Source: Cristatella mucedo
Taxonomy: Eukaryota; Bryozoa; Phylactolaemata; Cristatellidae
DNA: 64,000 bases
Direction of reading: 5' to 3'
NCBI GenBank assembly: GCA_009760855.2
Contig: WPIO01000024.1
Span: 2,196,001 to 2,260,000 of the forward strand
Both the position numbers and the translations under genes were made by a program. Shown here one piece after another: positions 11,011-21,545 of this stretch (its first letter is position 1; each line of letters opens with the position of its first letter). The notes beneath the pieces were generated by a model. It was not told the origin of the DNA. It saw only the letters and a program-made list of their open reading frames with translations, and searched no databases.

Positions 11011-11635
11011 CTCTCGAGTGGGCGCAGCGATCATCCTCTACACTGTAGGCACTGCCAACGCTGAAACTTCTCCGATACGAGGGCACTATAACGCTGACCT
11101 TGTTAATGTAGCAGAATCTGCTTCGTCACAGCTTATTCACTGCAGTATTTTCTGCTCGAAATTTTGCAGCCCATCTAGAAGCCTGGGTATTCGAGAGATC
11201 TATGTTCCAAACAATAGTTGCAGTAATCTTACACAGGTTGATGCTACAAGCGTAATGAATCGTAAATAGAAATTTTATTTTAAGAAATTTCGAATATTGC
11301 AACTAAAATAAAGGTATGTAGCACTTTGCTTAAAGTCAATGAGCTTGATTACTGCAGTCAGTTACGAGGTTTGCCCTGTATTATCAATGGCAGTCCGGGT
11401 TTTTTTACGTTCTGCTGCTTGTTTATGTAGTGACGGAATCCATAACACTTTAAATTATGAGGTGCGAGGACTTATATGCTGCTTGTTTTGACTTTATCAA
11501 TCCTGCGAAACTATTACACAGTACGGCCTGGGCAAAGTGGAATTTACTAGATTTTTTAGCCATGTTCTGATCGATCATCCATTTATGCATTGCTTTGGTG
11601 AATGAATGAATCAAATAACTTTTTTAATATTATAG

Positions 11636-11700
11636 AAAACCATTAGATAGAATAGACACTGTCGGTGTGCAGCCGAAGAGTGCTAGCAGTGGCTCAGACG
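11636..11700 (+). CDS. Receptor cytoplasmic-tail exon 1, block 1 copy (partial gene)
   Basis: A 65-bp exon bounded by TATTATAG at its 5' side and GACG|GTAAGC at its 3' side. It reads KPLDRIDTVGVQPKSASSGSD with phase 2 at the start and phase 1 at the end. The copy at 56631-56695 has the same length, the same splice borders and no stop despite many substitutions (KPSESMDTIGLQSYSANTGSD). Equal length and retained frame in two diverged copies are the main evidence that this is an exon. The next exon downstream (13766) begins in phase 1, so the two join in frame as ...GSDGAALEP. Serine-rich and hydrophilic, it fits a cytoplasmic segment. In this block the next exon is frameshifted, so the gene is probably dead or altered here. 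Upstream exons were not identified. Confidence 0.6.
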
Positions 11701-11950
11701 GTAAGCTAGCTGAGTTCTTGGCACTAACGTCGACTTTTCGACGCCTTGATAAGTCCCATACAGTATGAGTAATAGCTTAAGAGCATGATTGCTTTTTACT
11801 ATGTCGGCAATTGCAAAAATTGAAGCATGACAATTATCCATGCATTTGCCACATACTTCAGGTGCCATGAGCCGTTGCCTCACTGAATGAAAAGTGCTCA
11901 AGGATCTGTCAACTGTTGTGTGCCAAATCCCGATCCAGGTGCTTAAATTA

Positions 11951-12050
11951 CGGGGTAATTAAATTAGTGCTTAAATTACTTTTTCTAAGGGCCTCCTAAA
12001 TGGGGGCCCTTAGAAAAGGGCCCCCATTTAGGGGGCCCTTTTCTAAGCTA
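11951..12050. repeat. Palindromic insertion, multi-hairpin
   Basis: Bases 11980-12047 hold CTAAGGGCCTCC, then GGGGGCCCTTAG, then its complement and again its complement. The best pair is 17 bp perfect (CTTAGAAAAGGGCCCCC around a 5-base loop ATTTA). The direct sequence GTGCTTAAATTAC flanks the left side twice, and block 2 (near 56968) has a single copy and no palindrome, so this is an insertion private to block 1. Confidence 0.75.
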
Positions 12051-12649
12051 AAAAGTGCTCATGGTCATACACTATACATCAACGCAAAAGTATTTGTTTC
12101 TCATCCAGCATGTATTTTCTGGCTTGAGTCACTGTGCAAGCATTTTTCGAATCAGCCCCTTTGCGCTGTGATACTAAGATGGCAATTGATCATACGACAC
12201 ATTGGCTTTTGCTTATAGTCTATTAATGATACGTAGTTGTTCAAACTAGCCGTCATATTTACCAGTGACGATTTTGCAATTAAAAATGACTAAGAATTTT
12301 TCAGCAGGTCATCTGTAAGTGTACATACGGTATACATCCTAAGGTGAAGCAGAATATTTACCACCAAAAAGTCTTGTCTCATTTATAAAAGCAGTTATGA
12401 TTGTGTTTTACCCTCGTGGTAACTCTTTCAGTGGGTCGCGTGGGCTATGAATGCAACTCATAGCGAAATGTATATACAGCGCTAGCCATAAAAATCCATG
12501 CCCCTTGGAAATCCGAAAAACAAGAAATTACAGAATTTCTTTTAATAATCAAAGTCTAAACCAAAACATGCCTCTATGGGATTAATTTGAGGTTGAAGTA
12601 AAACAGACAGTGCATGCTGCCATCTTGGTTTACTTACATGTCATGTAAA

Positions 12650-12765
12650 AAGCACCCTAAGAGAACTTAATCTTGATTGGGTGCTATACATATTCATAGG
12701 GTTTGAGCCTACGACATTGATAAGTAAACACTACCACCTTACTGCTTGGCCAAACCAGGGAGGAA
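12650..12765 (-). mobile_element. SINE (family A-like), ancient shared copy
   Basis: Decayed minus-strand SINE (AGAGAACTTAATCTTGATTGGG at the tail side, TTTGGCCAAGC at the head side). The same insertion is at 57593-57715 in block 2, so it predates the block duplication. Confidence 0.65.
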
Positions 12766-13765
12766 TAATCGCCATATATCTTGGTTTCCCAATCTTATGC
12801 TGGCAATTTGTGAGATCTGAGGCTAACTACGTCCTTGTGCGAACGACTGTCCTTCTTCTGCATTCTTGGGAATTCTCAGGGGAATATCTGAGGAGAATTC
12901 AATTCTCATGTGAATTCTCGTGTGAATCCTCATTTGGGGGCTCTGTCAGTTGGAGCCATGGCTCGACCGTAGATGAAGGCCTGGTAGAGTAATAAGTGCA
13001 AAATTCGCGGCGGCCTGTTTAACCATTGTATAAAAACCAAGCCCCAAAATGATTTCACTCACCAGTATTATAATTAGCTTTGCGACTTAGTAACAATTGG
13101 TCAGCTCAGAAAACATTTTCCTCTCTAGAGCGAGCACTCCGTACGTAAGAGCTATCGGATGGCCGAAAGGTCGCCAGCTGCCTGTCCAGACGACGAGCAA
13201 CGTTAGCACTCACATCCTTGCTCATGCCCTGCGTTGGCCGGAGCTCTTAGTAAAGGCCAGTAGGTCACTGGTTGCACGGATATTCTGACATCAACAGTGC
13301 ATCCGGTTACCAGGTGGCACTCAGAGATGAACTCTGTCAGTGTGGCAAAATCCAAAAACTCAGTTCACGGATCTTCCATGCTAAACCGCCAGCTAGGCTC
13401 TCGGTTTGCTATGGAGATACAATGAAATCCCTATCTTCACGAAAGACATCCTAGCGATTCAGGTTAACTATGCTCAGCTAAAATAACTAAAATTAATAAA
13501 ATGTGTAGCTTCATAATGTCCACGAGTTCCTTCAAGACCATAAATCATTACTGTGATTATTTAAGCATTCGCTCTCCCAGCCCTTTACTGTGCAACTCAC
13601 TATAATTTGTAATCCGTGACATGTTATCTTATTCAGCTGCCTGGCTTACATGCACCCATTTAGGGGCATTCTGTATCCTACATATGTAGCTGTTGCTGCG
13701 AAATTTGCATTCACCGCTGTTTACTCTACTTTAACTTATAAATCAAAATGAACTTTAACTTGTAG

Positions 13766-13961
13766 GTGCCGCACTGGAGCCGATTTACACAAACTTAGAA
13801 CCATCACACCCTTCAAGGGTTAGTGATTGCTTTTCAGCGGAGGATGTATCTTCGAAAACCCATCACAATATATATATATATGTTTATATGCATCGGCAGA
13901 TGAAGGCCTGAAAGCTGAGGACACCAGAATATATGAAATCCTGAAATTGCATTCCAATTGA
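13766..13961 (+). pseudogene. Receptor cytoplasmic-tail exon 2, frameshifted (block 1)
   Basis: A phase-1 acceptor (ACTTGTAG|GT) opens a frame GAALEPIYTNLEPSHPSRVSD that matches the intact copy at 58718-58899. It carries its own YTNL tyrosine motif. Near 13870 a (TA)n run replaces a 6-bp interval with 20 bp and shifts the frame. The rest of the tail (ASADEGLKAEDTRIYEIL, ending at 13961) is still readable, but only in another frame. The protein would therefore end early after about 45 residues of this exon. The clean retention of sequence on both sides of the microsatellite points to a recent loss. Confidence 0.65.
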
Positions 13962-14811
13962 GGGGCCTTGCATCGGATTTACCTCAAGTCAATTCGCACA
14001 TAACATGAGATTGTGTTTTTTCTTTACCATTAATTTTGCATAGTGTTCCTCCAAGGGTATCTTTCGTGATCAACCGCGTCTAGTTTTTAGGAAAGCGAGC
14101 TAGCCCATAAAACTTGAATGTTAATGATTGGAATTATCGCAAACTTTCAGAGAGAGTTTCATGATGTTTAAGTCTAATATATCTTCGCATTTATGCATGG
14201 GTCAACTGTTGATTAATTATAGCGTGTTATTTTTTATAAGGCTTTTTCAAATGAATCTTGAATTTCAGTTCAGTGTCGGCTCACTGAATCGTCTCGGGTT
14301 TGAGTGCAGGTGAACCGTGTTACGGTCAGCCATGAACCCGTTGCTTATGGTCACAGTCTACTCATTAAGTAGACCGCATTATTTTGTCCTAACGATCATA
14401 GGCACCTAATGATTCGATAGATCCAGTGGTCTACTGAGCCAAATGCTATTTGATTTCTTTCATAGCTAATTTTAGCGGGCCGAATCAGGAATATCAACAC
14501 AAATTATTGTGAGAGGTTTTATTATTAGCTATATACTATTCGGGATAACTCACCATTAATTCCTGGTCAGTAAACTGGTTATCGGAAAGCAAAGCAATGC
14601 AAATTTAAAACTCATTTTCAACAAATATGGCAGCTTTCCAATACAGGAACTCAGCTACACAAAGTGTAAGCTTTAAAGCACACGTCCTCTTTTAATTAAT
14701 GTTCATTCCTTCATAATCATAAAAGTAATAGGTAACAATAGAGCGCCCTTCGGGAACCCAGTCTTTCTCTAGGCATGATACATTTGCAACAAAGAAAGTG
14801 CGATTGCTGAT

Positions 14812-14905
14812 TTGTCGCAGTGGTTAAGGTTCTGATCCCCACCAAGGTCAGGCTGAGGTCGTGGGCTCTAGCCCGCGGTATACGTAAAGCACCTGCCCCT
14901 CCTCT
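14812..14905 (+). mobile_element. SINE (family A) head fragment
   Basis: CAGTGGTTAAGGTTCTGATC and AGGTCGTGGGCTCTAGCCCG are the A-box and B-box regions. The usual hairpin tail is replaced by unrelated sequence after about 14900. The mirrored copy is in the right arm near 24990-25085. Confidence 0.6.
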
Positions 14906-15261
14906 AAAAGACTATGTGGCAGCATGGGCAACACAAGTCCTCTCAGAGGTCCGGATACACCCGGGCCAGGTTTAGGCTCCTCTCCTAGCCTGGCTGATGG
15001 AGGAAGCCTTCCTTCTAGCTCCGCTCCCGTAGCACTCTGCCTGCATCCAGATAGCGAGATTAGCCTGGCCTTCGAAGACAGCGAACTCGGCCGCGACGAT
15101 TCGGATACGTAGCACAGTTGAACATGTGCCGAACCTTTCAGGGCTCCTCTAGGTGGCTTAGATTTGACTGCCCTAAACGCCAGCATATTTACTCCCAATT
15201 TGCATGAGATGTGTGAGCACAATGGTTGGCATTATGGTGGGTACGTATAAATATGGGTGCA

Positions 15262-15765
15262 TTCGATATACCGACGCATGGCACTGTCCTGGTGTGATTT
15301 ATTAGTTTAGGTTCTGGCCTCGATCACAGTCTAACCGTGGTAGTGGGCCCGAGCCCCGTGGCATATGTTAAACTATTGAATAGAGAAAATGTTCTCTCAG
15401 GGCGCCAGAATAGGGAATAAGTTCTCTCAGCGTGCTATACAAATGAAAATTATATATGGCATCTTCAATGAAAGAGTAGGTGATGCCGTGGCTACAATAA
15501 GGTTCCATAAACTGGACTTGCCCAAAACACCCCGACAAACTCAATCTTTCAATCGGCCACTATTGCTGCTTTGCTGGGAGTGTACCTGACATAAGCTAGG
15601 TTGTGAACGGTCTGCCAGAACAAGCATGGTTAAGTAATAGAGCTACTCCTGTTTCTCGTCAGTCGGTTGGTTTGACTTCACCCTCAAGACAGAGTGAAAA
15701 TAGCAGGGCACTAGTAGCCCAAGCCATTGGGAAACCGGCTCTTAGTCGGTGCCGACTCAAAGCCG
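15262..15765 (+). repeat. ~0.5-kb duplicated segment containing a SINE (pairs with 29030-29512)
   Basis: It opens with ACGCATGGCACTG and continues through a family A SINE (TGGCATATGTTAAAC, tail near 15420) into unique-looking sequence (GGTGATGCCGTGGCTACAA, CAGTCGGTTGGTTTGACTT). The same order recurs at 29030-29512 with high identity. The unit is longer than a SINE and may be a larger composite element or a segmental copy. Confidence 0.75.
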
Positions 15766-15769
15766 GTTA

Positions 15770-17015
15770 CCCATATTTTTATTCCCATATTTAGCATTGT
15801 CATCATTTAATCTTTATCGGCCTCGCGCTCGCTTTAAGTCAATTATATCAACATGGCAGAATATTTCAGATCTCTCAACTTGCAGAGTTTTGAAACACTG
15901 GTAACGATTAAGTTACTTAGCAAGGTCGTACATACAAGCAGCTAGTATATATGTGCACTCTTTCTCAAAAGGCTTGTTCCAACAGCTGTACTGACTTCCT
16001 TCTATTCCCAGCTGATGGGTTTAGACCGAGAATACTTAAGAATACATTAGCTTCTTCGCACTATTTATTAAATGCATGCTTCTAGCACAAACAAAAATTC
16101 TACGGAGCAACTAAATTAAAGTAGAACCGTTTCCGCTGTTTTTATTAAACTCTCTTATGTGCTGCTGCAGAGAGCCCGTCAATTACTTGATAATCCCAGA
16201 GGCAGCATTATTCCAGTAGCACTGCCGCGGACTCGGCAGCTTTTCCCGAGTCGTAATTAGGCACATAATTAAACCTCCGGCAGTTGTTTAACCTATGTCG
16301 TAGATGTGCTATAAGTTTAATAGGCCAACCGAGGACAATAACTCTGCAGCCGGGCTTGTTGGTCGCGATCTTCATAGCTGCAGTACCACACCAGTTCTTG
16401 CCGACCCGCAATTGCTAACGTAATGCACCTCTATTTGCAACTCCACCAACCGACTATGCCTATGTGGGTATTGAGCGGGAGAGTTTTTTATTGCCCACTC
16501 AGGGCCTAAGTGGCTTTCTATACGCATTCAGTAGGCAGCAGACTTCATCTCACACCAAAAAGGGAAAAAGATATTTATAGCTGATTTAGAAAAGGCGTTT
16601 AATGAGCTGCTCGGTACTGGCAGCTCAAGACGGCTAGCAAAACGGCGCCACAGTCGACAACAGGAGGGTGGAAATCGCTGTGTAAGAGTTGTTGGAGTGA
16701 GTTCCACAGCCTAAGATCTGCAGAGGAAACGCCAACATTCTTTAGGCAGAGGAGTGGAACCATTAATGTATACTAATTACCATAACTGAGGGCACTTGGA
16801 GGCTGTAGCTGGTGCAGCAGTTCAGCAGTTCATTGTCAAACAACCGTACAACTTGTTACTGGAGGGATCCATATTCATTATTATTATTAATGCTATAATT
16901 CTGACTGCTGGTTCAGTAAAAAACCTTTCGAAATTTCCTACTATGTAGTTTGTGTCACTAGGCTGCTGCCGAACGCAAACCTTCCTTAAAATAGCTCAAG
17001 CACTTGCTAGCCTAT
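15770..17015. other. No feature recognised
   Basis: Apart from a short (ATT)n run near 16880, I see no repeat family, RNA gene or convincing exon on either strand. Confidence 0.5.
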
Positions 17016-17145
17016 ATAATAATAATAATAATAATAATTCACTTGATAAAGCGCCCTCAGAGAACTTAATCTCTCTCTAGGCGCTTTACATTTGCTGTAA
17101 AGTGAAATGCCATTGAATGGTAAGTAGCATTTTCTCCCACATCGA
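17016..17145 (-). mobile_element. LINE 3' tail
   Basis: (AAT)n at 17018 is followed by the family hairpin (AAAGCGCCCTCAGAGAAC...) and the first part of the 3' UTR, all on the minus strand, then unrelated sequence. Confidence 0.8.
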
Positions 17146-17374
17146 TGCAGACACTAAGTCCGTCAATACGTTGCAGAGTTCATAAATCGGATGAGGCGCC
17201 ACTAAAATTTCAAGTGGAGTATAAAAACAAGGGTTTTATATCGAGTCTTTTTTTAGCTTAGGCATAATCTTTGCTCGCTGCTAATAAAAAGGATGAATTC
17301 TAAACTAACCGGTACGTAGAACTTGAATCTAGTCATGTGCCTGTAGTGAGCTCGGTCAAAAGCCCATGCAAGAC

Positions 17375-17765
17375 GACCTCTTCTGCTTTGCTTTGACTTC
17401 AAGGTTCTGGCACTTACTATTGCGTACCTTCATTCTCTTGCTCCAACATAAATATTAGAGCCACTACCCTACCTGACTAAGCGTCTTCCAGTCTGCTGTT
17501 TTGACTATACAGTTTCGCTATACCTCGTACAAACGTTAAAATTTTGGGGAACCATACCTTTCGTTCACTGGATCGCAAAAGCAAGAGCTACACTTGGCTG
17601 ATGTCACGACATCCTCCGACTTGATGATATTAAAAAAGAAGCTTAAAAGACACAAGTTGATTACAGTATTTAATGGTCTTTGTGTGCTTCTGCCTACTTC
17701 CACTAACTAGATTTGCATGTTGACCCGCTGCATGTCCCATTTAACTATGATATGATCGATGACAT
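17375..17765 (+). mobile_element. Decayed LINE, ORF2 end and 3' UTR
   Basis: TTTGACTTCAAGGTTCTGGC, CCTCGTACAAACGTTAAA and the 3' UTR phrase GCATGTTGACCCGCTGCATG are recognisable at the expected spacing, but the reading frame is lost. An old copy. Confidence 0.7.
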
Positions 17766-18036
17766 TACGAATTTTGATACTACTTATTTGTTCATGCTTT
17801 CTTTAATGCATGTTTACTATTGGCTTATTTACTTATTTACGGAAGCCCCGATGAGAAATGGCTTAGATACTGATGAGCTATGGCAAGTCCGCCTCGGCTT
17901 TAGAGCCTTTGAGTTTACTACCAAACGCTCCTTACACCTATAACAAATTAAACAGATGGTATGGCGTCGTTTAGGTTTACTACAACATCCTCACTACACC
18001 TATCGCAGATTAATCACACGTGCATAGCATTATGCT

Positions 18037-18080
18037 AGTTTGGAAATGTATGTATATGCATATGCATACATTTCCAAACT
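18037..18080. repeat. 44-bp near-perfect palindrome
   Basis: The arms AGTTTGGAAATGTATG and CATACATTTCCAAACT are exact complements (16 bp) around TATATGCATATG, itself nearly palindromic. It can form a cruciform or a terminator-like hairpin. No element is recognised around it. Confidence 0.85.
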
Positions 18081-18407
18081 GAAAGTGAAGAAAGTTTTTG
18101 GGGCTGCGAGAGGTAGTAAATTCAAAACCTCAAAAGGGGCATGTTGAAGAAACATTGACGCACTAACTCCGTCAGCAGTACTAGACAGAAGCACACTTTC
18201 AGTGGAATAGACAGCCAAGACCTGCAGCCAAAAGTTTGGATGACCTCACTGTATGTCTAACTTTAATTGGAAATCTGAGGTGCAAACACAAAGCTCAAAA
18301 ATCAGCAGTTTTGAAAACGACTTTCAAGTTATGATTCGCCTTTGTCGTGGCAATATATGTATCAAAATATTTCTTAAAATATTTAATTTTAATGTCAACA
18401 TTAGCCA

Positions 18408-19995
18408 GTGGTGCCCTGCCCTACCGGAGTCACAAGTGCTACCTGGGCCTCCCGGTTCAAGTACAGGGACCGCGCGGCTTCCGAGCCGATACAGACGTCA
18501 GACACACAAAGCCGCCTATGTGCCCTCCTCCCCCCCCCCCCCCGCTCTTCGCTAGGAACGCTGAGGTCCGCCAGGCAGGCTTCATTGATTGGCTCATGCC
18601 GAAAGGCAACATTTGGTGCTGACCCTAGCCTTTGCCCTTCAGGGTCCAGCTTTTAGGCTAGGCGATGCCCGGTTCCGATGCATCAAATGTCCGTAGCTCG
18701 GTATGCACACGGGTACAGGCTGTTGGAGGACAAACCGCGAACCAAAGGCCAGGCCACCTCAAGTAGAACTACAAACATGGCTATGGATGTACCTCTCAAC
18801 CCCAAGGAGTACGCAATTGCTGGTGAGCCCATCTCCTGACGGGAGGAGCGACGAGGCAAGCATGCCAGCTGCAGCTGACCCTATAGCCCCTTTATGACCT
18901 GTGAACGCTGCATGAACAGAGACTGGGTGAATGGCTGCAGCACTAGGTAGTGCCTCGGCGAGGAACGCTCCGCTTTATTCTCTCCGGAAAATTGAAAGCG
19001 GGAAGTCTAAAAAGAGGCTAGGTTTTTTTTAGTGCACGCCCACCCGTTGACCCATTTGGTGCCTCGAAATGTTGGAGTAGTAGCCAAAACACTGACTGAA
19101 TTGCGTTTACGTTGGTGGGCGTGTGAGCTCAGCAGCTCTGCCGTTTTGATGGCAGACCTGAGGTCGGATCTTTCCGAGGTCGATATGTTCACAGAGCAGC
19201 ACCAATCTGGCTTAATAGCCCGGGCTAGCCGGTAACTAACGAACTGATCGGCTGAAAAACTTATATCATCGAGCTACGAGCAAGGCGTGTAGTAGTGTGG
19301 TGATTGCGGTGCGGTGATGTAGGAAAGGTTTAACGCGAGCCGGGTGTCTCGATAGCTGCTGTAGCATCCTGCTTCCTGGAGGAGCGGTTGATTTATGTCG
19401 GCTGGCCTGAGAACCCTAATGTTTCGGCTAGCTTTTAGTAGTTGGGCGACGCGGGCTGAAGGTCATCGCCGCTACCGCCAGCCGTCTAACGGTTGCGGGA
19501 CTCAGGTTCTCTTAAAACGGTGGAGGCGGGATGGGTATTCTCGCGAGCATTCGACGAGACGGAGCGAGTCAGCGCCTGGAGAACTAGATGGGCGCCACCG
19601 AACACGGTTGTACTTCGTGTGCTTGTACCTGCTTACCTTCTTGCACCTGCTGCTTGGTGTGCCCGCTGCTAGCGGATGTTACCGCTAGATATTTATTAAT
19701 GCTTTATATGCAGCATCTGTAAAGTGCCTCTCAACGGCTCTCAACCTCCTTAATGCCGTGACCCTTTAATGCAGTTCCTTGTGTTGTGGCAACTCCCGTA
19801 CACGAAATTGTTGTGTGCAAAATGTAGAAATGCGCATTTTCCGCTGGACTTAGGCGACCCTGTGAGAGGGTCGTTTGACCCCCAACGGGGTCGCAACCCA
19901 CTGGTTGAGAACCGCTGGCCTAGAGAGAGAAGGAGAGATTCAGCTCTCTGTGGACGCTATGCAAATATATGTATTATTATTTTATTATTATTATA
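18408..19995 (+). mobile_element. GC-rich composite element ending in a LINE-like tail
   Basis: The segment to about 19700 is clearly more GC-rich than its surroundings and is followed by GCAGCATCTGTAAAGTGCC, the hAT MITE, then CCTAGAGAGAGAAGGAGAGATT and (ATT)n, which is the LINE 3' hairpin split by the MITE. So a GC-rich body of ~1.3 kb is joined to a LINE tail. It may be a LINE with a different body, a 5' UTR-rich copy or a non-autonomous element. Short open frames on both strands match nothing I know. A poly(C) run lies at 18529-18543. Confidence 0.45.
19732..19917. mobile_element. hAT MITE resembling SPIN/URR1
   Basis: The left end CAACGGCTCTCAACCT and the right end GGTTGAGAACCGCTG are imperfect terminal inverted repeats of the hAT type (CAGNGGTTCTCAACC). 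The subterminal phrases AATGCCGTGACCCTTTAATG, CAGTTCCTTGTGTTGTGG, TTAGGCGACCCTGTGAGAGGG and CCCCAACGGGGTCGCAACCC follow the layout I recall for SPIN/URR1-like MITEs of vertebrates. It has only 186 bp and no transposase. It sits inside a LINE 3' hairpin; the flanking 8-mers (GTGCCTCT and GCCTAGAG) are only partly alike, so a clean target duplication is not shown. Confidence 0.75.
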
Positions 19996-19999
19996 GCAC

Positions 20000-21300
20000 T
20001 TGTGGCTCGCATTTTGTGTATTATGCGTAAGCGCCTCTGGTTTCTGCCTAGGCGTTGGGCGCCGCGGACTAGAGGTCGAGTCCGGTACAGTGTAGGGAGG
20101 AACTGCCGTCCTAGGCGAAATGGCCCTTAGTGCTCCTCCCTTCGCTAAAAGTGAAAGCGGAGCCCTACTCTCCGGTCAGCAGTTAGGATCCACGTATTTC
20201 CCGCCTTCGTGAAGGTGGAAGCGGTGCTTAGTTTTTGGTTCAGATTTTAGGTTCAGTGTGCTTGAACCCTCCGTCTTATGGGTTTCACGCCAACTATAGG
20301 CGCAAGTGGCCCAGGTGTGAGGAGTTATTTATCCCGTAAGAGCTTGTTTCGTTGAGAGCCTGCAATGAATGTGGGGACAAAACTTAAATGGACGCTCTGC
20401 GACGTTATGCGCTTGCGGATTAGTTCAGTTAAATATCCTTTCCGTATTTGTGCCTCTTTCCCATTCATGCCGAGAGATCAGGACCCCTTTATTGAAGGTA
20501 TGTTAGTTGATCAGGTAAGTAGGTTACGTCAAAAACGCTCTTTCGCGTGGCGACCTCTTATTGCGCATAGCTGCCCACCGATTCTCATTCGGCAGTTGGC
20601 TCCACCGCTTGGTGAGCCGCAGGTTACGCCTAGTCTGCCGAGCCTCATGCGTTACAAATTGCTGACGTCTATTTCGTTCTGGAAATTGTTTATTAGGCCA
20701 TAACATCAGGCATTGTACTTGTGATTTTACTTTCAAACGTAAATCTGTGTACAAATTGACGTTCTAGAAATGGCCATTTACGGATGGCTCTCCCTGGGTT
20801 TTTAAAAACGCTGACTACACCTGTAATCCACCTGTTTAATACACCTGAAGATCATGCTGGCACGACAGTGGTACTCCACCCAATAGGAGAGCACATTTGG
20901 TGGTTCGCTTTCCCTAGCTTAGCCGCGCTCACATTTTGCTCGCGGGTGGCTACGGCTTTGAAACCTGTCGTAGTGCATTAGCCCGTTTTTATTCCGAAGT
21001 TAGGATTTTTCCTCTTGCAATAACAATCGCTTGCATTCCAACAGTGGGTTTACCTTTAGTGAATTAGCCAGCTGACTGAAGGTAATTATTGGCACTGTAC
21101 GTGCAGCATTACTGCCGAGCCATTTGATTGCTTTAACAATGCGAATCAACTTCTCGTGCTGTCCCCCTCGGGGCAGTGACTGGCCACTCTGATTAAAGAG
21201 AGCGGCCTAAGATGACCACAGTACCTTTACTTGACGTCTTCGCGATACTTTTGGGTATTCCGCTGACATATTCACTGTGACTGTTCATGAGCTGTCCTTG
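20000..21300. other. Moderately GC-rich sequence, no gene recognised
   Basis: Open frames up to 112 codons (for example 20365-20703) have no recognisable domain and overlap an open frame on the other strand. It may be the body of a decayed retroelement, because a LINE 3' end follows. Confidence 0.4.
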
Positions 21301-21344
21301 GATATGCTACTCAAAACAGGACCTGCTTAGCGCAAGGTTCGCAC

Positions 21345-21504
21345 TAACTATACTTGTAGGCTAACCCTGTGTATGTCACCTTTAACCTTGCTATTCATGT
21401 TGTTTATTTAGCACGCTACCACAAATTATTCAATCGCTCTTCTTTTGTAACAAATGTGAAGCAGTTAGAAAGAGATTGAGCTCTCTGAGGGCGCTTTGTC
21501 AAGT

Positions 21505-21541
<37 letters not shown>

Positions 21542-21545
21542 GTCG
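21345..21545 (+). mobile_element. LINE 3' UTR and tail
   Basis: CTAACCCTGTGTATGTCACC, then GAAGCAGTTAGAAAGAGATT...GAGGGCGCTTTGTCAAGTG and a 33-bp (ATT)n run. Upstream ORF2 is not recognisable. Confidence 0.8.

Larger units (their letters stand above)
7090..14640 (+). repeat. Segmental duplication block 1 (pairs with 52260-59720)
   Basis: A colinear series of matches links this block to one about 45 kb to the right: 7140 with 52315, 7930 with 52960, 9400 with 53675, 10570 with 55600, 11636 with 56631, 13160 with 58040 and 14290 with 59345. The offset stays between 44.9 and 45.2 kb apart from insertions. Identity looks like roughly three-quarters in conserved parts, so the duplication is old. 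It carries one SINE present in both copies (12650 and 57593) and insertions unique to each. The clearest conserved content is a pair of cytoplasmic-tail exons. Confidence 0.85.
13326..15248 (+). repeat. Left arm of a 1.9-kb inverted repeat
   Basis: The reverse complement of this arm is at 24632-26553, with identity that looks like about 95% over the whole length and only small indels. The arms are separated by 9.4 kb. The arm contains the second tail exon (13766-13961) and a SINE head (about 14815-14900). It is much more similar to its inverted partner than to block 2, so the inverted copy is the younger event. Confidence 0.9.

Noticed and set aside
11170-11225. Possible extra exon PSRSLGIREIYVPNNSC, with a related PTRSRSIRQIFAPHSSC at 56165-56235
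   Set aside because: Residues look conserved and both copies have a gtaat donor-like site, but its phase (1) does not fit the next exon (phase 2) and the acceptor sites differ between blocks.
20365-20703. 112-codon plus-strand frame as a gene
   Set aside because: A 76-codon frame is open on the other strand over the same bases; no domain, and it lies between retroelement remnants.
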